From: Marsupella aquatica
Taxonomy: Eukaryota; Marchantiophyta
Direction of reading: 5' to 3'
Assembly (NCBI GenBank): GCA_973895155.1
Contig: OZ316891.1
Span: forward strand, 9,796,001-9,860,000
Length of the DNA: 64,000 nt
In this document: piece after piece, positions 34,447 to 47,198 of the stretch
Layout of the letters: each line of letters starts with the position of its first letter
How positions within the stretch are numbered: position 1 is the stretch's first letter
Translations under genes and position numbers: made by a program
The notes under the pieces: generated by a model
The model's database searches: none
Seen by the model: only the letters and a program-made list of their open reading frames with translations
Told to the model about the DNA's origin: nothing

Positions 34447-36939
34447 TGGTTCACAGCGTATTGGATTGTGGTGACATCAGGACAGTTCATTACACTGTCT
34501 AGAGTTTATCAATATCAGGTCTCTTGTAAATGGGTACAATTATTGACCTAGAACTTATGTAAGAACAGAACTGAGACCTCCCAGGAGTCCTCAAGTGGCA
34601 CTAGGGTTGGAAAACCATACACAGCTTTGTAAAAGGGACATTCCCTGTACAGGTATGAATGCTGTGATCAACCCATGAGCTTCCCCTTGCAAGGGCCCAG
34701 TGCTTTGTGTTGACGTGTACATAAAAATGTTTAAGCCATATCGAGCCATTTTGATGGCTTCAATAGTACTGTATGTTACTGCTTAGTTTCGTTCGACAGC
34801 AAGCTCAATTGGGCAACATATCCCCTTGGCCTGACTAGACTTGAAAGGCGTGGGGAATCATTCATCTCCTGCCTTTGCGGAGGCGGAATAGTGCCTGGCT
34901 GCTTTGGAGTCAAGTAGCCAATGTGAAACCACTCTACCTGGGCCATAGGTGTGGATACTTGTTCCAAAATGCTGCCTCAAAGCCTGGGAGCATCAACATG
35001 GGAGAAAATTGATTGCAATCAAAACACGCAGGCTTTACACGTGAGACACAGTTACTCATGCAGGTACTTCAAAATGTTTTCTTACATTGTGTCATCCGAA
35101 ATCAACATGGGATGGCAATGAAAGTAGTGATTTGACTTGCACTCACATGCTTGCTAGGTCTGTTAGAAACACTTAACTAGTGGATTCTTGGAGCTGGCCT
35201 CTCGTCTTTGATGTACTGTGTCATGTCTCGTTCATCGAATTGCCATGCGCACTTCGTGAATATAGTAGATGCTCAATGTTTCATTTCCTTTTTTGCTTCT
35301 CCATCATATACTTTGAGGATGTTCCTATGTTTGAATATTCGATTGATGCTTTCGTCTCATCTACTTCTAATGGCCTCGTGGTTATTGCAGACTACTAGAA
35401 AGATCTTTCTGGGGCCAAGATTTGTGACCAAAGGTGATCACAATTGTTGCCTAAGGCTGTATTCTACATTGGTGTATGTTAATTGACGGATCAGAACGGC
35501 TTAGTGGACTGGCCATCATTCAGCATCACTTACGGGGCATTGATTCTCTCTACCCTATTCCAAACTTTCAGTGAATGAAGATGGTTGTTTTGTCAGGAGT
35601 CTGGGCAGCAGGCAATATGGCTTGAAGAGTCCATTCAAGAGAATTTGCAGCTTTAGTCCAGTGAGAGGGTTATGTAGAGCACAGTTGTAGAGAGCAACGC
35701 AGAGTTACCTCATGGTTGGATTTTTGAGCATTTTTTAAATCAATTTTGCAGCTTCAATTCTGTCTTCCATGTGTTTTAAGGGGCTGTCTTGAAGCCTTGA
35801 CCGTACTATCCGTGTGTGAGTAGGTTGTAGACACAAGTTCTTGTTATTTCTCTGCCGAATGTTTGGCGTAAGCCGAAATTTTAAGGTTTCGCTTGCAGTG
35901 TAGTTGATGTCCAGGGCCTCGGCTAACAAGGCAACATGTTTCGATTCCCTAAGTCAAGTAATTCTAATGGATTTTGATTTTGAGCAAATTGTGAAGGTTT
36001 CCCGACGTAGCAATTCCAAGACATAACATGTGAGTTCCACCAGACGAGGTACTCGTTGGGCGTGGTTCGCAAGGTCAATCATCATAGGCCACCTACTTTA
36101 TCTCATTTAGCATTTGTTGTGAGTCAATGTCGTCCACTGGGGTCCTAACTTCTTATCAGCTCGAGGAGCAATTCACAGGTATAGACAACACCAAATCACT
36201 GGTTGAACAAAGCATACAGACCAAGTGGTTAGTTTTGTAACGTCGTTGTTTTTTATGTCAGTCTTACTGGGGTCAGTGTCCCACCTGATCAGATGGTTGT
36301 GAGGAGAGATCGTTAATTAATATTGCCAAGATACGATGACAAATCTTTACAATGACATTCATGATCTGCCGTGCCAATTTAGAGGTTTAGGAAAGTCATA
36401 TTTACTCTGAAGAGTCTGCAAGAGAATGATGAAATTGTCGAGCTGCGATTGGAAGCAGTTCTGGGCCATTATCCATAATTGCTGTCTCCGAACAGAATGA
36501 CTACATTTATTAGTAGCCCCAGGATGCGTGGGCCTTAATTGATGCGGATTGGCAGAGGACATACTAGACATTCCTGGAGTTGATGATGGACAGCAAAAGC
36601 AGAGCTATGTGAGGGACAATATATCGTCGATTCAACCACTACAGATGAGTACCGCAGCGAAGACTCCGTCCCTATCCAAAAGTTAACATACTATAATTTT
36701 TCTTTCTTTCTTGAGGCCCATTCTTGAACTCACTTAGCTCCATTCTCTTATGACTCTGTTCACCCTTGTGGTCATGAAGGCACGCTCCCAGTTATTCTAG
36801 AAGGTCAAAATGTGCTTTACCATCACAGGGTGGGGTAGGCTCAAATTCAAATACTCCTAGTAACTTACGTAACAAAACAATTGAATTAGTATGCTGAACA
36901 CTTACGTGTAACACACATGCTATGTTCGTCGTGCAACTT
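34447..36939. other. HAC 3' UTR and intergenic DNA
   Basis: The first few hundred bases are presumably the HAC 3' UTR; no strong AATAAA signal was seen and the end cannot be fixed. No further gene was recognised. Confidence 0.45.
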
Positions 36940-37350
36940 GTTATTTTCTTGGTTCTTCTACTGATTCATGAATGACTTTCACACTCTTAAACCTTTAATT
37001 TAACTATTAAATAAAAATCTGTCTAGAAGGTTTTTTGGCTCTCCTATTGATCCATGAATGACTTTTACAGTTCTTAAAATGTTAAAAATCTTAATTCTAA
37101 GTCTCAAATGAGTAAGTTTACTCGATCAGGTGAGGGGAGCAAGAGGAACTTAAAAGTCAAAATGGATACATCAATGACTATTAAACTATTTAGAGACAGT
37201 AAATTTTAAATTTAATTCTCAAAGTAGAGTAGGTGAGAGGAGCAAGAACGTAGAAGTCAATATGGATCTAGATAATTACACTATGCTATTTTCAAATTTT
37301 ATCCTTAAATAATTAAAGTAACTACTGTAGATTAGGCGAGGGGAGCAAAA
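36940..37350. repeat. degenerate tandem duplications
   Basis: Two units containing TGATYCATGAATGACTTTYAC (about 36962 and 37050) are followed by three units with GTGAGGGGAGCAAGAGG-type sequence near 37130, 37233 and 37336 (period about 103 bp). No coding content. Confidence 0.55.
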
Positions 37351-39946
37351 GGAAAGTAATAGTCAATGTGTGGTGGTATCATTATGGAATCTAATATCTG
37401 GTGTTATTGGCATGGGGGACCAAAATGACCCCTGGACATATTGTCAAAATCTGATGAACTCTAAACATGAGTTGAGCTTATTAGGAACAGAATCTACACT
37501 ATATAATGTTAAGCTATATATCTAACATTAAACTGTATGGACTACGTACACTGAGGTAATTATACACCTCAATATGCAAAGTTCTGAGTAATGTGTAGCA
37601 TATATTTTGTCATAAGATAGTGGCCATGACACCTGGGTGCATTACGTACAATATGAACTAAAACCCTAACCCCTATATATGCGGAGGTAGATGTGGACTT
37701 CAACATGCAGGGTTTTGAGTGCTGCACAGCGGGGTGCTGCACATTTTATAATAGGAAACTGGTTTATTTGACACTCATATGTGGCTAATCCATGCCAGAA
37801 TGTCAAATTTCTATAGTGATTGTTGAATTCCTGGTTGAATTTTGATTTACTTCAGCAGGTCTTGCTTTTTGTGTTTTTCCTCATTTGGAATTAGGAACAA
37901 CATCCTTTAATTTGTTTGAGAAATTTAACTTAGAATGCACACTATGGCTCACATGGACTATCGAGTGCACACAGGTCAGTTACAAATAAATTCTTTTGAT
38001 TCCAATTAAGAGTACACACAACTATGTTACATGAAAGTTATCTAATATACATGTACATGTAATGAGTATCAGTTCATTGTTAACATCAACCACTATAATA
38101 TGTCCAAACGAGGAGTAGTCCATTTACAAATTAACTTTCCGGGTAAATCCATGAGAGCACTAACTTTCTTGGATTATCAGAAAACGGGGCAGGCTACAAA
38201 GTTAAGCAAATATATACGTAAGAATAAGTGTCCATAGTATTTTGAGTATATAAGACACTGCTAACAAGACAGGAACCCCAAACAGGGAGACATGGGGCAA
38301 AACCCAATAAAGAGTACAATTCACAGGAATAAATATATTCAGATACAAAAGTGCAAGCTATACAAGGTACAACACTACACTCAATGAGTAGCTAGGGAGA
38401 TAGAGTGGTCAGAAAGTGCAAGCTAAATGGTGCAACCTACACTCAACGAGCATTGGCTAGGGAGAGAAAACAGCATCACCAACTAAGGATTTTACAAAAC
38501 AAAAAATAGTTTTTTTGCTTTTCAGAAAGGCTTGACCTTTTTTGCTTTTTTGGGGGTTGTTGTTCTTTTGCTTATTAGGAGCCCATATTTGCTTTTTGGT
38601 TGCACTTTATGTCGTGGGTCTTTTTGGATCCTTTGAGAAAAGTTACAAAGGAACCATAATTTATCTAAAGGGGGAAAAACAATTTACATTGAAGGGAAAG
38701 AAAAAGAGGTCCAAAGAGTACAAACACCAAACATGGAAAAAAAGGCACAAGCACCCTGGGAAAAGAAGAAGAAAAGGAAGGGGAAATTTTGCTAACTTCA
38801 CTAGTGGGATGGACTAAGCTCACATCTAAAGCAAATGTGGCAAGAACTAATGGTTCACATCTAATGTCAATGAGAGGTGCAACTTCTTTTAAGGTGTGAG
38901 TACTTTTGGGTTCGTTGATGCATGTATGGAAGTGGAGGGTGCTTATTTATCTTGGTCCCTTCTTGACTCTCTTAGTTCAGTCTCTCATCACCATGGGACC
39001 CCTCTTGAATTGCTATTAGATAACAGGGTTGTTTTGTCGACAACATCTTTTGCATAATGTCATCAATTCCACAATGACATGTTTCGCACAATGTCATCAC
39101 TATTGCAACATTGTTGCACAACATTTTTTGCACAACAACATCTTTTGTGCATTGACATTTTTTATGCAACATCTTCTAGGCAATAGGCATTGAGTTAGTT
39201 AATTATAACTACTATGGAAAATGACTTGCCATAGTAGCTATCAGTTTTGTAGTTTGTTTTATGACTTTTAAAAATGATCCATTTTTAACTAACACTAAGA
39301 TATAATATAGGCATTATAATTATGCTATAAACCAAAATAACAAATTACTCTGGGCTACTTTGTGAATCTTATGGTTGACACTGGGATGCATTCATGGCAT
39401 CTGGAAGTACTACTGTCTTCCCTTGAACACAACGCCATGGTGCTATATTCAAATAATGGGCCATAGGGCCCTCTATTAGAATACAGGCATTCTGTTTGAG
39501 GTTTTGACAGGCATAGGACAGATGTGTCTTATAGACAAGTGTTTGCATTCAAGCTTCTTCGACTTCACAAGAATATTTCTTCCTAAAATAATGTGTAGCT
39601 AAATGATTCACATACTGAAATCACACAAGGGGACAATAACACATTTGTGATACAACTACAAGACAGTACCTAGTCTACGTACTATTAACACTGGGCCAAA
39701 CATATTTATGACATAGAATAGTTCACCATAAGTTTACTCCACATGAGTGGTCATTGTCTAAATTTTCAACTAACACAATAGATATCATATCTAACACAAC
39801 TGTCTGGTTGCCCCATGGGTTGCCCCAAAAGAAAAAAACTTTGAAGCACAATAAATACACATATATAAGGAAGGAAGCTTGGACAAGTTTACCTTGTGTA
39901 CCAAAGCCAGTCAAGAAAACCAGAAATATGAATGTCATGTTGCCAG
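37351..39946. other. gene-poor A+T-rich stretch
   Basis: No supported gene. Around 39030-39180 a loose CAACATCTTTTGCA/ATGTCATCA repeat resembles the minisatellite at 1829, but is too degenerate to delimit. Confidence 0.45.
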
Positions 39947-40291
39947 TGGGAGGTATTTACTCTTAGGTCTAGGGTTACAACATGCAACCAATTTAGGCTA
40001 ACCGTAGTTGAAGACGTGATTATATTAACTAAGTTGTAGACTATCTCTTAAGCGATGCTTGCTTGGATAAATGAAACTAAGACTCACTGTTATGGAATCA
40101 CTTGAGAGATAAGGAGAGCTTACATTGTGGAGAATAGATAAGGCCCACAGACTTAGAGTTCAGTAAAGCTCTCTTGTGTGTTCCCGAGGTCGACGTAATC
40201 TTGAGGAGGTGAACTATGTATCTCATGTGTCGCCACTTGTGCGTTGAATGTGTCATGGGCTTACCGTTGTGAATATCGTCTATGCTTAATA
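39947..40291 (+). mobile_element. solo LTR of the Copia-1 family (diverged)
   Basis: It has exactly 345 bp, like the Copia-1 LTRs, beginning TGGGAGGTATTTACTCTTAG and ending TATGCTTAATA. Conserved blocks include ACTCTTAGGTCTAG, GCAGTAAAGCTCT-type sequence, TGTGTGTTCCCG and GTGTCATGGGCTTACCG. No PBS or coding sequence follows, so this is a solo LTR left by recombination. The flanks GCCAG and GCCGA are only partly alike. Confidence 0.8.
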
Positions 40292-42130
40292 GCCGAAAGG
40301 GAAGACTATGACAAATTTGGTGAACCTATTTGCATGAGAAAAGTCAGAATGAGAGTTGAAGGATACTCTTTTGATTTCTGGTGCGTTTGCACATGGAGTA
40401 ATTATTTGTACAAGGATGGAAAGCTCTTGATTGGCATTTTAATAGAGTATGTCTGGGCCATATTGCTCCTGAATTGTTGCCAACATTGCTGCAGAAGATG
40501 TGAAAACCAGTGTGAAGAGGTACTGTCCAAAGCTTTTTGTTTGCTTTTCTTAATATGTTTAATTGTAATGCAGAGGCACAAAGTCTGTAGGACTCTCAAT
40601 CAATCAGACAACCATTCCAGTTGCCTGTTTTGATATGCCTATATTGATAAGGCTCAGAGTATAGAATTGTGTCATCCTATTCATGAACTCACACTTCTTT
40701 GGGCTCAATGTAATCAGTTGTATTGAGGTCAAACTCAAACCCAACGCCAAAATTGAACACAATGCCCACTTCAAAACACAGTTATCAGACATTGTGTATG
40801 GAAATTGTTTTTGAGTTGGAAGCACTTTTTCATCATGGGACGAAAAAAATTCCGTTTTCAAACGCATGGCCAAGGCAATGGGGGAACAGAGGGAACAGTG
40901 TAGTTTCTACTATGCCATTAGGAACGGACGTCCGGACGAGTAAATGTTAACATGACGGGATGGTGGGTCTCAAAGCTCGTTCGGCTATTGTGTTTTACAG
41001 GAATACGTTAGAAGAAGAAACAAAGAAATGAAAATCTGCATGATATTGAAAGTCTCCTCATCTCCTGTCTCTAACTTACTGCCACCTGGTGCCAAGGCGT
41101 GAATGCGGGCTTCCACTGACCAGTGAAATCACAGCTGTAGCGCAACGGTTAGCAAGACTTATAGTTGACCCAATTTGCAATGCAGCTGAGGTTTCAGCTT
41201 TCAGCAGAGCAAACAATGTCTTTCTCTGTACCGTGATTTGTCAACAATCCTGCTCAATTATGTGCTGTCTATGCTCGGCTCTGCTGTAGCTTCTTGGCAG
41301 AAGACTACTCGACCTTTTCAGCTGGTGTTTTTGTTGTTTTATTAATCAAAGAGTTTTGAAAGTGAAACGAGGATGGACCACCATGTTGGACACATTGCTC
41401 CCGTGTATCACATTTTGGTGGATCCATGGAAATTTTGGGCTTATAACCTAATGATTATAATTCTTATAATAATTTTTAGTTTTCCAGTTACAAGGCAACT
41501 AAGGAAGGAGGAGACATACAAAAACACAAGCCCTAATATTTCTTATTAACACAATGAAAGTGAATCTACTAGAATTTGCCCCTCCACATTTCATGATGAA
41601 AAATTAAACCAAAATTGCCAAAACTTCACTGTCACTTTGATAGAAGTGTAGCTTACCTATTACCCTAGCACTTCCTCAAGACTAAAAAATAATGAATTTT
41701 AACAAGTTATTACAACTAAACTCAAATTTTGGGAAATGAGGACTATGGGAGCAGTGGTCAATGGGACCTTTTCAGCTGGTGTTTTTGTTGTTTCATGTTG
41801 TGGTTCATGGGAGGTGTTTTAAATTAGTTTTTAAAACAATTGAAAATTTTGGATTGCAAATTAGAAAAGAAAATGCTGCTAGCGAAACAGGGAGATCTGA
41901 CTTCTGGAGATGACTGGATAGGATGAAACTATTACCAAATTGGCGATGGTAACGGTGGAATGCTCTGACTTTCTTTTCCTGGATGCATTTGGGTGCTCTG
42001 ATCATTTCCAATTCTGCGGTCACCACTTTTTAGTTGGCTTAGTTTGGAGACTTTGGTCATCTCCAATTCTACGTTTCTACTTTGAAGCCTTAGAAAAGTT
42101 TTTGGAACTTCGGCGATTTCCAATTATGCA
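40292..42130. other. intergenic, with a 29-bp direct repeat 454 bp apart
   Basis: No gene was recognised. GACCTTTTCAGCTGGTGT and 11 following bases occur at 41311-41339 and again at 41765-41793. The 425 bp between may be an insertion or a segmental duplication; no clear terminal inverted repeat was found. Confidence 0.5.
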
Positions 42131-42135
42131 GTCTA

Positions 42136-42242
42136 TGTTTGATGGTGATAATAATCGTTTCAGTATAGTCTCGGTAATGGTACATATGGTGGTGTCGGGA
42201 TGACCGGTTGATCCGGTCATCCGGTCAAGGTAGAGTCTAACA
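42136..42242 (-). repeat. Copia-2 3' LTR (107 bp)
   Basis: Plus-strand start TGTTTGATGGTG, end GAGTCTAACA. Identical to 48907-49013. It contains an inverted pair, ATGACCGG...CCGGTCAT. Confidence 0.95.
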
Positions 42243-42251
42243 CTCCCCTTT
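42243..42251 (-). other. Copia-2 polypurine tract
   Basis: The minus strand reads AAAGGGGAG directly against the 3' LTR. Confidence 0.9.
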
Positions 42252-42554
42252 GGATATATAGTGATAACTATATAGACAACATAGACTATACCTAAATTAT
42301 ATCATGTTCATAGGGGTACATGATATAAGTACAATCGAGGTAGACTGCCTCGTTAAAAAACCTTTATCAACTCTAGCTTAGTAAAAACTCTACCGGTGTA
42401 GCAGAGAAAAATATGAGTGCTAAAGGAAAAAGAGTGCAGCCTAATAGTCCTCGTCGTAATAAATGTCAATATAAAATAAAGTTAGATGTTATAGTAAATC
42501 TAGCTTTAACATCTGTTTCATCAGTCGGTCGTCAACAACATGTCGTCATTATCA

Positions 42555-45500
42555 TCAAGTACCACGTGGAGTAGCAGCCTCCACGGTCATCATGCGTCGC
42601 ACGCTCCGTAGTCCAATCGCCTGGCAGTGAACTGATGGCGATAGTGATTTGGTGAAGAGATCCGCACAGTTGTCTGCACTTGAAATCTGCAAAATGTTGA
42701 TCTCTTTTCCATGTAACTCGTGGGTGTAGAAAAACTTCGGAGCTATGTGTTTCACGCGATCGCCTTTGATGAATCCTTTTGTGATCTGCTGTATACATGC
42801 TGCATTATCCTTAAAAATGTTAGTAGGCTTCGTTAGTGGTTGTAAGCCGCATTTGGTGTTGATGTGGTTTATAAATGATCGTAACCAAACGGCTTCACGA
42901 CTAGCCTCATGTAGAGCTAAGATTTATGAGTGATTCGATGAGGTTGCTGTTAGGGTTTGTTTCACGCTTTTCCAAGAAAAAGCGGTACCCCCTATGGTAA
43001 AAACATATCCAGTTTGGGATTTTGCGGTATCAGTGTCGGAGAGATATCTGGCATCCGCGTATCCTATGAGTTTGTGGTTTGCGCCGAATGGGTAAAATAA
43101 CCCAGTATCGGTGGTTCCACGTAGATATCTAAATACGTGCTTAACTCCGTTCCAATGTCTGGCTGTGGGAGTTGCACTATGTCTGGCTAGTAAATTAACG
43201 GCAAATGCAATGTCTGGTCTAGTCTGATTTGCTAGGTACATTAATGCTCCTATTGCAGAAAGATATGGAGTTTCTGGTCCTAATATAGGTTCATGTTCTT
43301 CGCACTTGCGAAAAACATCAGTGGTGTTTTCTAATGAACGTACAACCATTGGTGATGTCAATGGGTGTGCTAGGTTCATGTTGAACGGTTTTAGGATCTT
43401 TTCAGTTTGTGTAGTTTGATGGAGTGTCATGCCAGTAGGTAAGATCTCCAGTTGTAATCCTAAGCAAAAGTTTGTATGTCCAAGGTCTTTCATCTCAAAT
43501 GTTGATTTAAGACGTGTAATAGTATCTTCTGTCAATTGGGGTGTCCCAAATATATTTAAGTCATCAACATAAATAGAAACGATGACATATTCATCATCCA
43601 CATGTTTAATAAATAAACATGGTGTAATGGCATCATGGGAAAAACCCATGGCAATCATTTCATCAGTAAATCTTTGATACCATACTCTGCCACTTTGTTT
43701 CAGGCCATATAATGCCTTCAACACACGGATAGCTAGTTCGCGGCGAGTATTCCGTACGGTTGACACAGCGGTGTCGTTGTTATGAGTTACATGTGTAGAT
43801 GACACATTAGGTGTAACTTGAGATAATTGTGTTATAATGTTATGTAAATATGGAATATGTGATTTAGCGCCTTGAGCTAAAGCTCGGCGACGTTGCTCCA
43901 ACTCGGGAGGTGATCGCATGTATAGACAAGTGTCTAACGTTCCATATAGATATGTGGTTGCAACATCCAGTTGTCGCATCTGTAATTGATGGAAAATGGC
44001 GATAAGGTATCGGAATGTTGTGCTATCCATAACCGGTGAATAAGTTTCATCGTCATGAATTCCCGGTTGTTGGGTAAATCCTTTCCCTACCAGACGTGCT
44101 TTGTAGCGTACAACTTGGCCTTTATCATTTCTTTTGCGGACAAATGTCCACTTGTAGCCAATAAGATGTACGTCCTGCGGTGTTGGTTCGACTGGGCCAA
44201 AAGTGTGTCTGCTTAGTAGGGAATCTAATTCTCCATTTATAGCTTTTTGCCATTCAGGCCAATCTGGTTTGTTTTGGCATTCTAAAATGGATATTGGTTC
44301 TGGTGTCTCGTTAGTGATATTTGTTGCCACCATTAATGCAAAAGCATCATCTATTGAAGTAGTATTTCTATCCCACATCTCACCGGTGTGTGCGAAGTGG
44401 ATAGAAATCTCTTCATGAGTTGTGGATTCTGTGTGGTCGGCATCAGGTGAAGGTGGTATAGATGAACCGCGCCTTCTTGGTTGTTTATCCTTGGATCCCA
44501 AAGGTCTGCCTCGTTTTGCACGAGGTTGGGATGTACTAGCTGGCTCACTTGATAATTCGATGCGAGCAGATGCTCTCGCAGCTGGAATATGTGAGCGGCT
44601 AACTTGGGATGTATCGACGAAAGCGTCGGGAAGTTCTTCCACAATCTTGTGGAGTTGTAAAATTCTTTGAACTTCTTTCTCCCCTTGATTCGTTCTAAGG
44701 TCTTGCCAAAATGGTGAGTGTCGTTCCCACTCCAAAGGTGGTTGTGGGTGTTTAGGCGTTATTAATGGTGGGTAAATGTGTTCGTCAAAATGGCAATCTA
44801 GAAATCTGGCTTTAAAAACGTCGCCAGTTGTAGGCTCCATATATCGGATTATGGACGGTGAGTCAAATCCAATGTATATCCCCAACTGTCGTTGGGGTCC
44901 CATCTTGGTTCGTTTGGGTGGAGTAATGGGGACCATTACTTGACATCCAAATGAACGAAGATGTGATAGGTCAGGTTTAATACCATTAGCAATTTGGTAT
45001 GGGCTATAGGTATTAAACGCCGATGGGCGATATTGGATTAATGCATTCGCCTGTAATATGGCGTGTCCCCATGCTGAGACGGGGAGTTTTGGCTGCATTA
45101 GTAATGGGCGTGCAATTAACTGAAGGCATTTAATGACCGCTTCAGCTAATCCATTCTGGAAATGCACGTGGGGTACAGGATATTGTACGTTTATGCCAAG
45201 TGATGTGCAAAAATCATCAAACGTTTTGGATGTGAATTCCCCTGCATTGTCTACCCTTAGTGTCTTAATAGGGTGATCTGGGAATTGTGCTTTCACGCAC
45301 AAGATTTGTGCCAAAATGCAAGGTATTACCATGTTCCTCGTTGAAAGCAAGGTCACATTTGACCATTTGGTTGATGCGTCAATTAAAACCATAAAGTAGC
45401 GGAAAGGTCCGCTTGGTGGGTTAATTGGCCCGCAAACATCAGCATGGATTATTTCCAAGAATTGGGGTATTTTAGTTGGCAATTTTGATGCCGTGGGCCT

Positions 45501-47198
45501 TGTTATTAACTTGCCGCGTGAGCATGCAGTGCATGGAGTGCTCACTGGGATGTGGCGTGTATTGATTGGAATGCCACTTGAATTCTTAATGATTTTTGTT
45601 AGCATTGATTGGCCGGGGTGGCCAAGGCGTGCATGCCATAGTGCATGCAATTCGCTTGTATTGGCGTTGTTATGCAGGCATTCAATGTGTGTTATATAAA
45701 ACCCGCAGGGATACGAGAAAAGTGTCTCTTTAATTATTTTCCCTTTAAGGGTGTTTTCAACCAAGTGAATGACCTCTTGGTCTCTGGTATCGCCCGTTTG
45801 GACATGTAGCCCATTTGCTCGTATATCTCTAAAGCTAAGGAGATTACGAGTTGCGTGTGGGGCGAAAATGGCAGATTCTATATGTATTTCAGTACCCCGC
45901 GGGAGTCTAATGGAGGCTGGGCCGAAGCCCTCTTCTATTTGACTAGGACCATTTATAGTGGTCAGGGACCTACGTGATGGTGTAATAGTGTGAAAAAGGT
46001 GTTTATCTCGGAGGATAGTGTGTGTCGTGGCACTATCAATGATACATGTGCTTAGGCTATCTAAGTCTGGTGTGGTGGAGCTACTGGCCACTAAGTGTGC
46101 CTCGGGTTGTGTGGGTAGGTCTGAGAAGTCTTGGAATGGATCACTAGACTCCATAAATGCCCCGTGGGTTTCACGGGGTGGTGGTCTTGAGGTTTGTCCA
46201 TCCTGGATGGACCGTTGATATAAATCTCTGAGGTGTTGTGGGATTCTACAGTTTCGCGCGAAGTGGTTTGTGATGCCACATTCATGGCATTTCGGTCGTT
46301 CCCGTTGTTGTCGGGGTTGTGACCGATCATTCCTACGGTTGTTGTTGTATGGTCTACCACCACCGCGTCCGCCGCGTCCACCTCATCCTCCGCGTCCTCC
46401 ACGTCCTCCGCGTCCTCCACGTCCACTAAAGGACCGTCTGAAATTGTGTTGTGGGCGTTGGTTAAAGAAACTCCCCCTGTTGGGGTTGTTTCTATGGTTG
46501 CCATTCCTATTGCGCTTAATGCCCTGCCTTGATGTGGAGGGTTCGGCGGTGTCGGTAAGATGTGTTTCACTCTGTGATCCTGAGGGCAGTGTGCCCGCAG
46601 GACGTTTTCTAGAGTTAACTAAAAGGCGTTCTTGGTTTCTCTCTGTGACTAGGAGGTGGGCTATGAGCTCGGAGTATTGCCCGAACTTCATGTTTCGATA
46701 CTGTGTTGATAGCCACACATTCGATGAATGAAATGTCGACAAGGTCTTCTCTAGCAGATCCTTGTCCGTAACTGGCTCGCCACATAGTGCGAGGGTTGAG
46801 GTTATTCTAAAGAGTTCACTATTGTAGGCTGAAATTGAGGTAAAGTCCTGGACCCGCAGGTTGAGCCAGTCTTGTCTGGCTCTAGGTAATTTGACCAGTT
46901 TCTGGTGGTCGAATCGGGTCTGTAGGGCTGTCCATAGTTCCCGAGGGGTCGAAAGGTGCATGTATTGTCTCTGGAGGAATCTATGGATGTGGCGTCTCAG
47001 GAATACTAGGGCTTTCGATTCGTTGGCTTTAGTTAGTGGATCTGGCTGAGGTTCGCCGGCAAGGGTAGGTTGTGCCATTCCTATCGCTGGGAGTAGGGTT
47101 AGCAATGTAAGGTTCTCTCTAAGGTTCATTGACCATTCTAGGTAGTTACTACCGTCGATGTCAAGGGCTGGAAAGTTGAGTTTCTCGAGGTTGGTCAT
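42555..47198 (-). pseudogene. Copia-2 gag-pol, one frame with two premature stops
   Basis: A single frame runs from ATG 47198 to a stop at 42555, about 1546 codons. Gag (from MTNLEKLNFPALDIDGSNYL) ends in a Gly/Arg-rich run; CHECGITNHFARNC is the zinc knuckle. Numbering from Met 46154: protease IIDSATT with Asp40; integrase HARLGH, CTAC, then Asp239, Asp302, Glu338; reverse transcriptase YKARLVGKGFTQ and YVDD near 862; RNase H GYADARYLSD, then KHIAPKFFYTHELHGKEINI past the second stop. Stops are TGA at 46383-46385, inside the Gly/Arg run, and TAA at 42924-42926, within RNase H after SSNHS. Between LYMRSPPEL and ALYGLKQ there is an unusually long Ser/Thr/Asn-rich insert. Confidence 0.95.

Noticed and set aside
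38542-38817. 91-residue frame with a hydrophobic start and basic tail
   Set aside because: It begins with TTG, is biased by T-rich then A-rich DNA, and has no recognised domain.
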